Counted from the first letter of the stretch, positions 1 to 6,306 are shown. The stretch: 9,147 nucleotides of DNA from Alphaproteobacteria bacterium (GCA_029937205.1 JAPYQV010000080.1:1-9147); one strand, 5' to 3'. Made by a program: numbers and translations. Notes: a model not told the origin generated them from the letters alone.

Positions 1-551
1 GTGTCTGTACCGGCGACAGCGACGGCGCCTATGTCATCGACCAGACCGGGCGCACCTTTACGCCGCCCGCCGGCGCCTCGGATGCGAGCCTCACGCCCTA
101 TCATGTCGAGCGCGGCAAGATCTTCGTGCGTGAGCGTTTTGGCCATTTGGATCTGTTCGATGCCGATCAGGTGATCGCCGGGCTCGAACTCACCCGCTTT
201 CCCGTGCCAGACGTGGCGGACGCGCGCGATATCTCCGGTATCGCTGGCCTGGTGCGCGCCGCCGATTTGATCGGCCAGTTGGGCGATCCGGACTATATGC
301 GCAAGATCAACCGCCTCTATCACGAATTCGACGAGACCGGCGCCAACCAGAAAATGGGCTTCAACAGCCCGGCCGATCTGGCCGCGGGCTACCCCAATTT
401 CTTTTTTAATGCGGTGCGGCCTTATATCACCGACGGCCTGGATTACTTGCGCGTGACGCAGCGCGGCAAACAATGGGTCGCCAACCTCTACGCCCACATC
501 TTCGCCGCCGAACACGACCAGCCGCAATTGGGGCCGCAGCGCGGCGCCTGA
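1..551 (+). CDS. HD-domain metalloprotein (Npun_R2479-like), C-terminal part, 5' end outside window
   Basis: The reading frame is open from base 3 to the TGA at 549-551, giving 182 residues with no start inside the window; the GTG at 126 is internal. The segment with R-A-A-D-L-I-G-Q-L (about residues 85-93 of the fragment) looks like the last metal-binding Asp helix of an HD-type phosphohydrolase. It is followed by a conserved block (YPNFFF, then VRPYI, then GKQWVANLYAHIF) that I associate with the Npun_R2479 family of HD metalloproteins. Family members are predicted metal-dependent hydrolases of unknown substrate, probably cytosolic. The H and HD motifs would lie upstream of the window. The frameshifted hydrolase gene starts 47 bp downstream on the same strand, so the two could be co-transcribed. 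The family assignment is by pattern recognition; that the gene is real is supported by the long open frame and typical codon use. Confidence 0.72.
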   Translation, partial: VCTGDSDGAYVIDQTGRTFTPPAGASDASLTPYHVERGKIFVRERFGHLDLFDADQVIAGLELTRFPVPDVADARDISGIAGLVRAADLIGQLGDPDYMRKINRLYHEFDETGANQKMGFNSPADLAAGYPNFFFNAVRPYITDGLDYLRVTQRGKQWVANLYAHIFAAEHDQPQLGPQRGA

Positions 552-585
552 GCCAAATATCTTCGGCCGGCGATATCGGCGCGCG

Positions 586-591
586 AAGGAG
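586..591 (+). promoter_or_regulatory. Strong ribosome binding site (AAGGAG) fixing the hydrolase start at 599
   Basis: AAGGAG lies 7 nt before the ATG at 599. It shows that translation of the isochorismatase-family gene was meant to begin at 599. The GTG at 664 has no comparable Shine-Dalgarno sequence. This is the main evidence that the downstream gene carries a frameshift and not just a short N-terminus. Confidence 0.75.
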
Positions 592-598
592 CAAGCTG

Positions 599-1221
599 AT
601 GCCATCCGGAATCGATATCTATAAGCAGCAAGACTTCGGCCACCGCCTCGGCATGGGAAGAATGTGGCGCTCCTGATCGTTGATTTCGTCGTCGGCTTTG
701 ATGACCCCGACCAGTTCGGCGGCGGCAACATTTCCGAGGCCTGCGATAACACGGTGGTCCTGCTCGAAGCCTGCCGTAGCCTTGGCCTGCCGATCGCCCA
801 TACCCGCATCGTGTTCGCCGCCGACGGCAGCGACGACAATGTGTTCAGCCGCAAGGTACCGCCCCTGAAGGATCTGTCGGAAGACGCAGAGAGCAGTCAG
901 ATTGTCGCCCGGCTCAAGCCGCGCGCCGGTGAGATTATCGTCAAGAAGCGCTTGCCGTCGGCGTTTTTCGGCACCGATCTCGCCGCCAATCTCACGCTTC
1001 GAGGTGTCGACACGCTGCTCATCGCCGGCTGCGTCACCAGCGGCTGTATCCACGCCAGCGTGCTCGACGCTATGAGCCATGGCTTCCGCCCGATCCTCAT
1101 CGGCGATTGCGTCGGCGACCGGGACGAAGGCGCACATGAAGCCAACCTCCGCGTGCTCGGCCAGATCTACGCCGACCTCATGACGCGCGACGAGGCCATC
1201 GCCGAACTTAGCCGCCGCTAA
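599..1221 (+). CDS. Isochorismatase-family cysteine hydrolase, interrupted by a one-base frameshift near 656-663
   Basis: This is a cytosolic C-N hydrolase of the isochorismatase superfamily, most like N-carbamoylsarcosine amidase or maleamate amidohydrolase; the substrate is unknown. The main frame (664-1221) has the expected triad: Asp in ALLIVDF, Lys in IVKKR just before SAFFGT, and the nucleophile Cys in TSGC (the second Cys of GCVTSGC). The family's usual start, MPSGIDIYKQQDFGHRLGMG, is encoded from ATG 599 in another frame, which ends at a TGA at 674-676. The two frames join at about 656-663: one extra A would read G-K-N-V-A-L-L-I-V-D-F, the normal family sequence, and give about 207 residues. 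As written, full-length product is not made. Starting at GTG 664 would keep the triad but lose the N-terminal segment. It could be a sequencing error or a young pseudogene. The TAA overlaps the stop of the opposing SDR gene. Confidence 0.85.
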
Positions 1222-1967
1222 CCCTTCTCGGCCAGCATACCGCCGTCGATCGGCATGATATGGCCGGTGACGAAACTGGCTTCGTCGGACAACAGCCAGC
1301 GTACGGCGTGGGCGACCTCCTCGGGCCGTCCGATGCGGCGCATGGGCACGCGGCCCGACGCTTCCGACGGATCGTCGTTCCAGCCGCGCAGCAATAGTGG
1401 CGTGAGGATCGGCCCCGGCGCCACGGCGTTGATGCGGATGTTTTGCGCCGCGACTTCGAGCGCCGCGGATTTGGTCATGCCGGTTACCGCGTGCTTGGCG
1501 GTGATATAGGGCGACCATTCGGGATAGCCGGCGAGGCCCCACATGGAGCTCATATTGACAATCGCGCCGCCACCGCCTTCGAGCATGGCCGGGATCTCGG
1601 CTTGCATGGCGAGGTAGACGCCGTTGATCATGATGTCGAAGACGCGTTGCACACGCGCCATATCCTGCTCCGCCAGCGGCGCCTGATCGCCCTCGACGCC
1701 GGCATTGTTAAAGGCCACATCGAGCCCGCCGAAAGCGCTCAGCGTGCGTTCCACCATGGCGCTAATCTCGGCCGCATTGGCCACATCGGTGCGCAGAAAC
1801 TGCGCCGTGCCGCCGCCCGCATTGACCTCGCGCGCCACCGCTTCGCCGCCGGCCTCATCCACATCGGCGACAAGCACCTTCGCGCCCACCTCGGCCAAGG
1901 CCAATACCGTTGCCCGGCCAATTCCCGATGCACCGCCTGTGACGATGCCAGCCCGATCCGTCAGCAT
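1218..1967 (-). CDS. SDR-family NAD(P)-dependent oxidoreductase (classical type)
   Basis: This is a 249-residue classical short-chain dehydrogenase, a single Rossmann-fold cytosolic enzyme that interconverts an alcohol and a ketone or aldehyde. Visible motifs are the cofactor loop TGGASGIG (10-17), Asp35 at the end of strand beta-2 (suggesting NAD(H) preference), DV at 61-62, NNAG at 87-90, catalytic Ser141, Tyr154 and Lys158 (YITAK), PG at 184-185, and the C-terminal VTGHIMPIDGG. Length is normal for the family. The ATG at 1967 is preceded by GAGGAGA with AGGAG 9 nt away. The gene converges on the hydrolase gene, sharing four bases at the stops. It is 75 bp from the ECF sigma gene upstream on the same strand, so it could have its own promoter in that AT-rich gap or be read through from it. 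Substrate cannot be told from sequence; it resembles the glucose/3-oxoacyl-reductase-like SDR group. Confidence 0.93.
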   Translation of the reverse strand: MLTDRAGIVTGGASGIGRATVLALAEVGAKVLVADVDEAGGEAVAREVNAGGGTAQFLRTDVANAAEISAMVERTLSAFGGLDVAFNNAGVEGDQAPLAEQDMARVQRVFDIMINGVYLAMQAEIPAMLEGGGGAIVNMSSMWGLAGYPEWSPYITAKHAVTGMTKSAALEVAAQNIRINAVAPGPILTPLLLRGWNDDPSEASGRVPMRRIGRPEEVAHAVRWLLSDEASFVTGHIMPIDGGMLAEKG

Positions 1968-2042
1968 GGCTCCTGTCTCCTCATTTATGACACGTAAAGA
2001 TATTGTATCATTTTCAATGGATTAACAGGATAAAACGACTCT
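1968..2042 (-). promoter_or_regulatory. AT-rich intergenic gap, possible promoter of the SDR gene
   Basis: This 75-bp gap is much richer in A+T than the flanking genes. On the minus strand it holds TACAAT (2002-2007), a fair -10 match inside the small imperfect dyad GATA-CAA-TATC, followed downstream by the ribosome binding site. No hexamer at 16-18 bp spacing resembles TTGACA, so a housekeeping promoter is only weakly supported. No terminator hairpin for the sigma gene is visible. Confidence 0.25.
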
Positions 2043-2936
2043 TCAACCGAGGCGCTCCCACTGCGCGTCTGCCATGGCGTAGCGGGCGTAGCGGAAATCG
2101 CGAATGAATTGGAGTTCGCCGGCGGTGAATTCCAGGAGGATGAAGTAGGCCGGGCTGCTGGCGCTGTCGACCGGATCGAAGGTGAGTATGGCGGGCCGGC
2201 CTTCCACCCTGCCCGGCATCATCAGCCAATCATCGACGCGGTCATAATTGCTGTAATAGTTGCCGACCTCTTTCCGCCCATTCGCTTCGATGCGGCTGAC
2301 CAACTCCAGGCGCACTTCGGCGGCGAGCATGTCTCTGAGCTTGTCGAAATTGCGTGCGTTGAAATGCTCTGCGTATTGGCTGAGGCGTTGCCTTTCTTCG
2401 GCAGAGAGCGGCGACGCCGGTTGCGCCGCTTCCCCCGCGTGACTTTGCTGCAACGTTGCGCGGCCACGGTGCAGCGCCGCCTTTACCGAGGCAATGCTGC
2501 TGCCGGTGAGTTCGGCGACCTCGCCGGTGCTATAGCCGAACACATCGCGAAAAATGACACTGCTGCGCTGGCGCGGCGGCAGCGCGAGAAAGGGGCGGAG
2601 GGAATCTGTCACGTCGCTGCGCATCGGCAGGTCATCGGCCTCTATGGTTTGCACGTCTAATTTGGCATCGAGCATGGCGGCCTCACGTTTCCGAGCGCGC
2701 AGAAAAACGAGCGCCGTATTGTGCGCAATGCGGAACAGCCAGGCGCGCAAATTGTCGACCGTATCGCCGCGCTCCAGCGCTTCGAACGCCTTTAGGCAGG
2801 CGATCTGCAGCATATCCTCGCCATCGATCACCGAGCCCGTCATGCGGCTGCAATAGCGGTGGATTTCCGGGCGAAGCGCGGGCAACGCTGCCTCGAACGC
2901 CACCCGCGTCACTCGCTCTTTGCCCGCTGCCGTCAC
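2043..2936 (-). CDS. ECF-type sigma-70 factor with C-terminal SnoaL/NTF2-like extension
   Basis: This 297-residue protein is much longer than a minimal ECF sigma factor (about 160-200). Region 2 spans about residues 14-85: DGEDMLQ (38-44) is the region 2.2 core-binding motif, and NLRAWLFRIAHNTALVFLR is region 2.3-2.4. Region 4 spans about 112-165, with LPPRQR and the helix-turn-helix EVAELTGSSIASVKAALHRGR. After a linker rich in Ala, Ser and Glu, residues 183-297 form an alpha/beta domain of SnoaL/NTF2 type (helix with YAEHFNARNFDKLRDML, ending in beta strands). ECF groups with such extensions, for example ECF41, use them to control their own activity instead of a classical anti-sigma factor; I did not see the ECF41 linker motifs, so the group is open. 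The GTG start lies 32 bp after the upstream SDR stop, suggesting an SDR-sigma operon. No good Shine-Dalgarno is seen, so translational coupling or a later start is possible. Confidence 0.88.
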   Translation of the reverse strand: MTAAGKERVTRVAFEAALPALRPEIHRYCSRMTGSVIDGEDMLQIACLKAFEALERGDTVDNLRAWLFRIAHNTALVFLRARKREAAMLDAKLDVQTIEADDLPMRSDVTDSLRPFLALPPRQRSSVIFRDVFGYSTGEVAELTGSSIASVKAALHRGRATLQQSHAGEAAQPASPLSAEERQRLSQYAEHFNARNFDKLRDMLAAEVRLELVSRIEANGRKEVGNYYSNYDRVDDWLMMPGRVEGRPAILTFDPVDSASSPAYFILLEFTAGELQFIRDFRYARYAMADAQWERLG

Positions 2937-2968
2937 GTTGCCCGTCGCATGTGCTATGCCCCCACGAA

Positions 2969-3709
2969 TTATGGCATTGCCTCCGCGCCCACGCCGGTAA
3001 GGACGAAGGCATGGGCGCCAGCTTCCGGCGTTCCGGCTAAAAAATCAACCAGGTGGGCGCCGGCAAGTTCGGCCGTGAGCGGCGTCTCCCATTGGCCCAT
3101 GAATTTCTCGACATCGATCCCGGCCGATGCGGCATAGGCCGCCGAAGCTTCCTTGCCGATGTCGGTGCCGGCGATCAATTGCTTGGGAATGATCGAGAGA
3201 AAATTGAGCCCGAGCGCGAGGCGATCCGCTTCGCGTTGGCCGTAATTGACAAGAAAATTCTGCATCCGTTTGGCCCCGGCATAGCCGCCGGAAAGCGGCG
3301 AGCCGGCCAGGGAGGCGCCGCTTGAGAAACTGACGATCGTCGCCCCTTCGGCCAGCGGCAGGGTGAGCGCCGCCTTGGTGAATTCGAACGCCATTTTTGT
3401 ATCGCTGTTCCAGGTGGCGCTGAATTCGTCCCAATCCATCTCATGCACAGCCGTCATTTTTGGCCGCTGCCCGCCGACCAGAACCAGGAGATCGGACTTG
3501 TATTTTCCGAGCAGCTCCCGGGCCGCGCCGTTCGCCGCCGCATCGATGGCCACGGTTTCAATATTCGCCGACCCGTTGGCCACTTGCGCCAGACCGGCTT
3601 CGCCGCGCGCGACAACGATGGTGTGCACGCCTTTACCGGCAAGGTTCAACGTCAATTCCCGTCCGACACCACTGCTACCGCCGATAACCAGCGCCTGTTG
3701 ATAGTCCAA
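2969..3709 (-). CDS. Atypical SDR-family oxidoreductase, TTG start
   Basis: This 246-residue Rossmann-fold SDR is predicted to be cytosolic. The cofactor loop is GGSSGVG (10-16). Arg35 after strand beta-2 suggests NADP(H). The catalytic set is Ser130, Tyr143 and Lys147 (GGYAGAK). The usual NNAG after strand beta-4 is replaced by LVGGQRP (77-83), and the TG before the glycine loop is IG, so it is a divergent member whose substrate cannot be inferred. The start is taken as TTG at 3709: it has GGAG 8 nt upstream (a stronger AGGAGG lies 14 nt upstream), there is no in-frame ATG or GTG nearby, and the first beta strand begins right after it. The gene is followed after 32 bp by the ECF sigma gene and is divergent from paaK. 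SDRs or NAD-dependent oxidoreductases are common partners of SnoaL-extended ECF factors, which makes this a candidate member of that sigma factor's regulon. Confidence 0.88.
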   Translation of the reverse strand: MDYQQALVIGGSSGVGRELTLNLAGKGVHTIVVARGEAGLAQVANGSANIETVAIDAAANGAARELLGKYKSDLLVLVGGQRPKMTAVHEMDWDEFSATWNSDTKMAFEFTKAALTLPLAEGATIVSFSSGASLAGSPLSGGYAGAKRMQNFLVNYGQREADRLALGLNFLSIIPKQLIAGTDIGKEASAAYAASAGIDVEKFMGQWETPLTAELAGAHLVDFLAGTPEAGAHAFVLTGVGAEAMP

Positions 3710-3763
3710 TGAGATGGCTCCGTCCTCCTGTTGATTGGCTTGCTGTCAGAAGTAAGACGGCCG

Positions 3764-3787
3764 TCAGGCGCAAAAGGATTCGCCTGA
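3764..3787. repeat. Inverted repeat 1 in the SDR/paaK divergent promoter region
   Basis: TCAGGCG (3764-3770) and CGCCTGA (3781-3787) are perfect 7-bp inverted arms around a 10-bp spacer. The right arm ends 2 bp before TAAAAT (3790-3795), a possible -10 for paaK. It could be an operator for an unknown regulator or a hairpin in an untranslated leader; there is no T-tract, so it is not a terminator. Seven-base arms can arise by chance, so function is inferred only from position. Confidence 0.35.
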
Positions 3788-3802
3788 GGTAAAATATTTT
3801 CC

Positions 3803-3831
3803 GCGCGACGCGTCCAACTTGATTGTCGCGC
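3803..3831. repeat. Inverted repeat 2 in the SDR/paaK divergent promoter region
   Basis: GCGCGAC (3803-3809) and GTCGCGC (3825-3831) are perfect 7-bp inverted arms with a 15-bp spacer, so the half-site centres are 22 bp apart, about two helical turns. It lies between the candidate -10 of paaK and the paaK start codon, where a bound regulator could act as a roadblock. The arms are pure G+C-type sequence apart from one A/T pair, so chance occurrence is realistic. Confidence 0.3.
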
Positions 3832-3867
3832 CCTTGCGTGTTCGGGTGATACGGGGGGAATCTGAAC

Positions 3868-5175
3868 ATGCACGACCTAGCGCCGGACAAGGCCAGTCTG
3901 GATGCGATCGAAATTGCCAGCCGCGATGAAATATCGTCGCTGCAGCTAGAACGCCTCAAATGGTCGCTCCGCCACGCCTATGACAATGTCCCGCATTATC
4001 AGGAAAAATTCGACGCTGCCGGTATCGCGCCGGACGATCTAAGCGACCTCTCCGACCTCGCCAAATTTCCCTTTTTGGTCAAGGACGATCTGCGCCGGAA
4101 CTATCCCTTCGCCATGTTTGCCGTGCCGCGCGCGCAGGTGGTGCGCGTTCACGCGTCGAGCGGCACCACCGGCATTCCGACGGTGGTCGGCTACACCCAA
4201 ACCGATATCGACAATTGGGCCGGACTGATGGCGCGCTCGATCCGCGCCGCCGGCGGCAGGCCCGGCGATATCGCCCATGTCGCTTATGGCTATGGCCTTT
4301 TTACCGGCGGCCTCGGTGCACACTACGGCGCCGAACGCCTGGGCTGTACGGTGATCCCAATGTCGGGCGGTGGCACGCAGCGCCAGGTGCAACTGATCAA
4401 CGATTTCAAGCCGGACATCATCCTGGCGACCCCGTCCTACACCTTGACCATAGCCGATGAATTCGAGCGCATGGGCATCGACCCACGCGAGACCGCGCTC
4501 AAGGTCGGCATTCACGGCGCCGAGCCCTGGAGCCAGGCCATGCGCGCGGAAATCGAGCGCCGTTTTGATATGCATGCCGTCGATATTTATGGTCTGTCGG
4601 AAGTCATGGGCCCGGGTGTCAGCTGCGAATGCGTCGAGAGCAAGGATGGTTTGCATTTCTGGGAGGATCATTTCTATCCGGAGATTATCGACCCCGAGAG
4701 CGGCGCGGTGCTGGCCGACGGCGAGCCGGGCGAGTTGGTGATCACCTCGATTGCCAAGGAAGCCCTGCCGGTGATCCGTTACCGGACGCGGGATTTAACC
4801 CGCCTCCTGCCCGGCACGGCGCGCACCATGCGGCGCATGGAAAAAATCATGGGGCGTTCCGACGACATGATGATCATTCGCGGCGTCAATGTTTTCCCCT
4901 CGCAAATCGAAGTCGAAATCCTCAAAGACCAGCGCCTGTCACCGCACTATTTTTGCGAACTCAGCAAAGCGGGCCAGCTCGACCGCCTGACCGTTGTGGT
5001 CGAGGCGCGCCCGGATACCAGCCCGGAAGAATGCGATGCCGCAGAGCAATTGTTGGCACAAAACATCAAAGTCCATGCCGGCGTCAGCGTCGCCATACGA
5101 ATGGGCGAAGCCGGCACCATCGAGCGCTCCCTGGGCAAGGCCCAGCGCATCAAGGATCTCAGACCGAAGAATTAG
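3868..5175 (+). CDS. paaK: Phenylacetate-CoA ligase (PaaK family)
   Basis: This 435-residue protein is an ATP-dependent acyl-CoA synthetase that adenylates an aryl or acyl acid, typically phenylacetate, and transfers it to CoA. Length matches PaaK (about 435-440). Motifs in order: P-loop-like HASSGTTGIPTVVGYT (95-110), the substrate-pocket segment GLFTGGLGAHYGAERLG (143-159), DIYGLSE (239-245), YRTRDL (305-310), GRSDDMMIIRGVNVFPSQIE at 329-348 (hinge to the small C-terminal domain), and GKAQR with the likely adenylation Lys424 near the end. No signal peptide, so cytosolic. The ATG at 3868 follows GGGGGA with about 7-8 nt spacing. No other paa gene (paaABCDE, paaG, paaZ, paaH) is in the window, so phenylacetate itself is not certain; another aromatic or phenyl-substituted acid is possible. 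It is divergent from the SDR-sigma pair, and a possible small ORF and a small exported-protein gene follow. Confidence 0.94.
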   Translation: MHDLAPDKASLDAIEIASRDEISSLQLERLKWSLRHAYDNVPHYQEKFDAAGIAPDDLSDLSDLAKFPFLVKDDLRRNYPFAMFAVPRAQVVRVHASSGTTGIPTVVGYTQTDIDNWAGLMARSIRAAGGRPGDIAHVAYGYGLFTGGLGAHYGAERLGCTVIPMSGGGTQRQVQLINDFKPDIILATPSYTLTIADEFERMGIDPRETALKVGIHGAEPWSQAMRAEIERRFDMHAVDIYGLSEVMGPGVSCECVESKDGLHFWEDHFYPEIIDPESGAVLADGEPGELVITSIAKEALPVIRYRTRDLTRLLPGTARTMRRMEKIMGRSDDMMIIRGVNVFPSQIEVEILKDQRLSPHYFCELSKAGQLDRLTVVVEARPDTSPEECDAAEQLLAQNIKVHAGVSVAIRMGEAGTIERSLGKAQRIKDLRPKN

Positions 5176-5202
5176 AGCAAACATATTCAGTGAGATAATT
5201 TC

Positions 5203-5331
5203 ATGTTCATTGTTCCGCTTCATATAGCTACAAATGTGAGCGCGATTTGCTTCGGGCTTGCGGTTCTTCTGTTGCCAACGGTTCCAAGGCTTGACAGTTT
5301 CTCCGCCGTGCCGAACCATCGCCAACCATGA
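5203..5331 (+). CDS. Possible small ORF, 42 residues, hydrophobic centre, ATGA overlap with next gene
   Basis: ATG 5203 to TGA 5329-5331 encodes 42 residues beginning MFIVPLHIATNVSAICFGLA, then LLLPTVP and a polar tail. The centre (about residues 13-27) is hydrophobic enough for a weak membrane segment. It starts 27 bp after the paaK stop, with only a loose GTGAGA as a possible ribosome site. Its TGA overlaps the ATG of the next gene (ATGA at 5328-5331), an arrangement typical of translational coupling, and that next gene has no Shine-Dalgarno of its own. Against it: G+C at third codon positions is only about 52%, lower than in the neighbours, and it uses uncommon ATA and AGG codons. I do not recognise a family. 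It may be a leader ORF or chance. Confidence 0.27.
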   Translation: MFIVPLHIATNVSAICFGLAVLLLPTVPRLDSFSAVPNHRQP

Positions 5332-5600
5332 TCGCTTCTGCGCAAATCAGGTGCACGCTTTTGGCGTTGGCGCTCGTCGTGCCGATTCTCACACCGGCGG
5401 GGATCGCACACGCGCTGGAAAAGAAGCCCTATCGCATCGATTGGACCAGGGGTTCCATGACGCAAGTGGTGTGCGACAGCGGTGCGTATTTTACTATCCG
5501 AAAAGTGCGCGGGCAGGAGAAGTATGTGGTTCAGGAACGCGTCAATGTATCGGCCGAGAGCATCGACGAAGCGGCCGGCAAGGCTTGCACCGGCAGCTGA
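5328..5600 (+). CDS. Small exported protein of unknown function
   Basis: This 90-residue protein has a clear Sec signal peptide: a short N-region with Arg8, a hydrophobic core (about 10-22) and an AHA signal-peptidase I site, with cleavage predicted after Ala29. The mature part is about 61 residues, polar, with two cysteines (Cys49 and Cys87) that could form a disulfide in the periplasm. It is probably a small alpha/beta protein (KYVVQERVNVSAESIDEAAGKAC). I do not recognise a named family. High G+C at third positions supports real coding. No Shine-Dalgarno precedes the ATG; translation may depend on the overlapping upstream ORF or on another mechanism. An intrinsic terminator lies about 90 bp after its stop, so it is the last gene of the transcript that probably begins with paaK. 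Confidence 0.7.
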   Translation: MIASAQIRCTLLALALVVPILTPAGIAHALEKKPYRIDWTRGSMTQVVCDSGAYFTIRKVRGQEKYVVQERVNVSAESIDEAAGKACTGS

Positions 5601-5686
5601 ATTTTCGGGCAGGCAATCCGGAACCGTTCGGAATTCCCTCGTTCCAGCTTAAGTTCCGAGTGACTTCCCGATGTCTCCCTAAACTG

Positions 5687-5713
5687 AAGGGGCCAGAAAT
5701 GGCTCCTTTTTTT
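5687..5713 (+). terminator. Rho-independent terminator between convergent genes
   Basis: GGGGCCA (5689-5695), loop GAAA (5696-5699), TGGCTCC (5700-5706) form a 7-bp stem with one G-T pair. It is extended by two A-T pairs at the base and followed by seven T (5707-5713). It ends plus-strand transcription of the paaK/small-protein unit just before the convergent Sel1 gene. Read on the minus strand it lacks a good T-tract, so it is mainly unidirectional. Confidence 0.88.
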
Positions 5714-5724
5714 GCCGCAGACCT

Positions 5725-6306
5725 TCACTTTAAGGGCCGCCACTCGCCGGTGCGTTTTTGCGCTTCGGAAATCTGCTCGGAAGTCATTCTGCGCGCCGAT
5801 TCGTCACGGAATTTTGCCGCGCTGCCGTTTCCTTGAACGGCGGCAAGGCTGAACCACATATGTGCCTGCACGTAATCATAGGGCACACCCCGGCCGTTCT
5901 TATACGCCTGGCCGAGGTTGGACTGCGCCTGAGCATATCCGCGGTTGGCACCCATTCGGGTCCATTTCACTGCCTCGGCATAGTCCTGCGGCACACCCTG
6001 GCCTTTGCCGTACAAGGCGCCAAGATTGGCTTGCGCGCTACGGCTGCCCTGTTCGGCGGCTTCGCGGAACCACATTGCCGCCGCCGCAAAGTCCTGCGCC
6101 ACGCCTTGTCCCGCCGCGTACATATAGCCGAGGCTGGACTGGGCCTTGGCATCGCCCTGTTCGGCAAGCGGCTTGAATTCAATCAGCGCCGAGGCAAAGT
6201 CGCCGCGATGATAAGCGTCAATTCCGGCATCAATATCCTGCGCCGCCAGCGTCGCGGGGATTGTGAGAACAAAAACGACAAGTGCGGCTTTAAGGGCGTT
6301 TTGCAT
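5725..6306 (-). CDS. Exported Sel1-like repeat (SLR/TPR) protein
   Basis: This 193-residue protein is built from 36-residue Sel1 repeats, a TPR-like helix-turn-helix fold that binds other proteins. After a signal peptide (core about 6-19, LAA cleavage site, likely after Ala22) there is a TPR-like half unit (24-50), then three in-phase repeats at 51-86, 87-122 and 123-158. Each has the AQ.xLG..Y..G.GV..D...A..W pattern. A C-terminal helical cap (M-T-S-E-Q-I-S-E-A-Q) follows, common in this family. Predicted periplasmic adaptor or scaffold; partner unknown. The ATG at 6306 is preferred over the in-frame GTG at 6324, because GGGAGA sits 6 nt before the ATG and inside the longer reading. Such proteins are found in envelope stress, exopolysaccharide and virulence settings, but the neighbours (tRNA-Leu upstream, convergent small-protein gene) do not point to one. 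Confidence 0.92.
   Translation of the reverse strand: MQNALKAALVVFVLTIPATLAAQDIDAGIDAYHRGDFASALIEFKPLAEQGDAKAQSSLGYMYAAGQGVAQDFAAAAMWFREAAEQGSRSAQANLGALYGKGQGVPQDYAEAVKWTRMGANRGYAQAQSNLGQAYKNGRGVPYDYVQAHMWFSLAAVQGNGSAAKFRDESARRMTSEQISEAQKRTGEWRPLK

Noticed and set aside
664..1221. GTG 664 as the natural start of the isochorismatase-family gene
   Set aside because: It would begin within the first beta strand, has no Shine-Dalgarno, and ignores the conserved N-terminus and strong site at 586-602; a frameshift explains the data better.
619..1542. Long minus-strand open frame (about 307 codons) across the hydrolase and SDR genes
   Set aside because: It runs through two genes with clear family motifs and its translation is His/Arg/Ala-rich without a domain; an antisense shadow.
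3710..3867. ECF41-type promoter (TGTCACA, about 16 bp, CGTC) for the SDR-sigma operon
   Set aside because: CGTC occurs on the minus strand but no TGTCACA-like hexamer lies at the right distance; autoregulation cannot be claimed.
5291..5296. Perfect TTGACA (-35) upstream of the small exported-protein gene
   Set aside because: No -10-like hexamer occurs at 16-18 bp spacing (sequence there is around GAACCATC), and the start codon would lie too close; probably chance.
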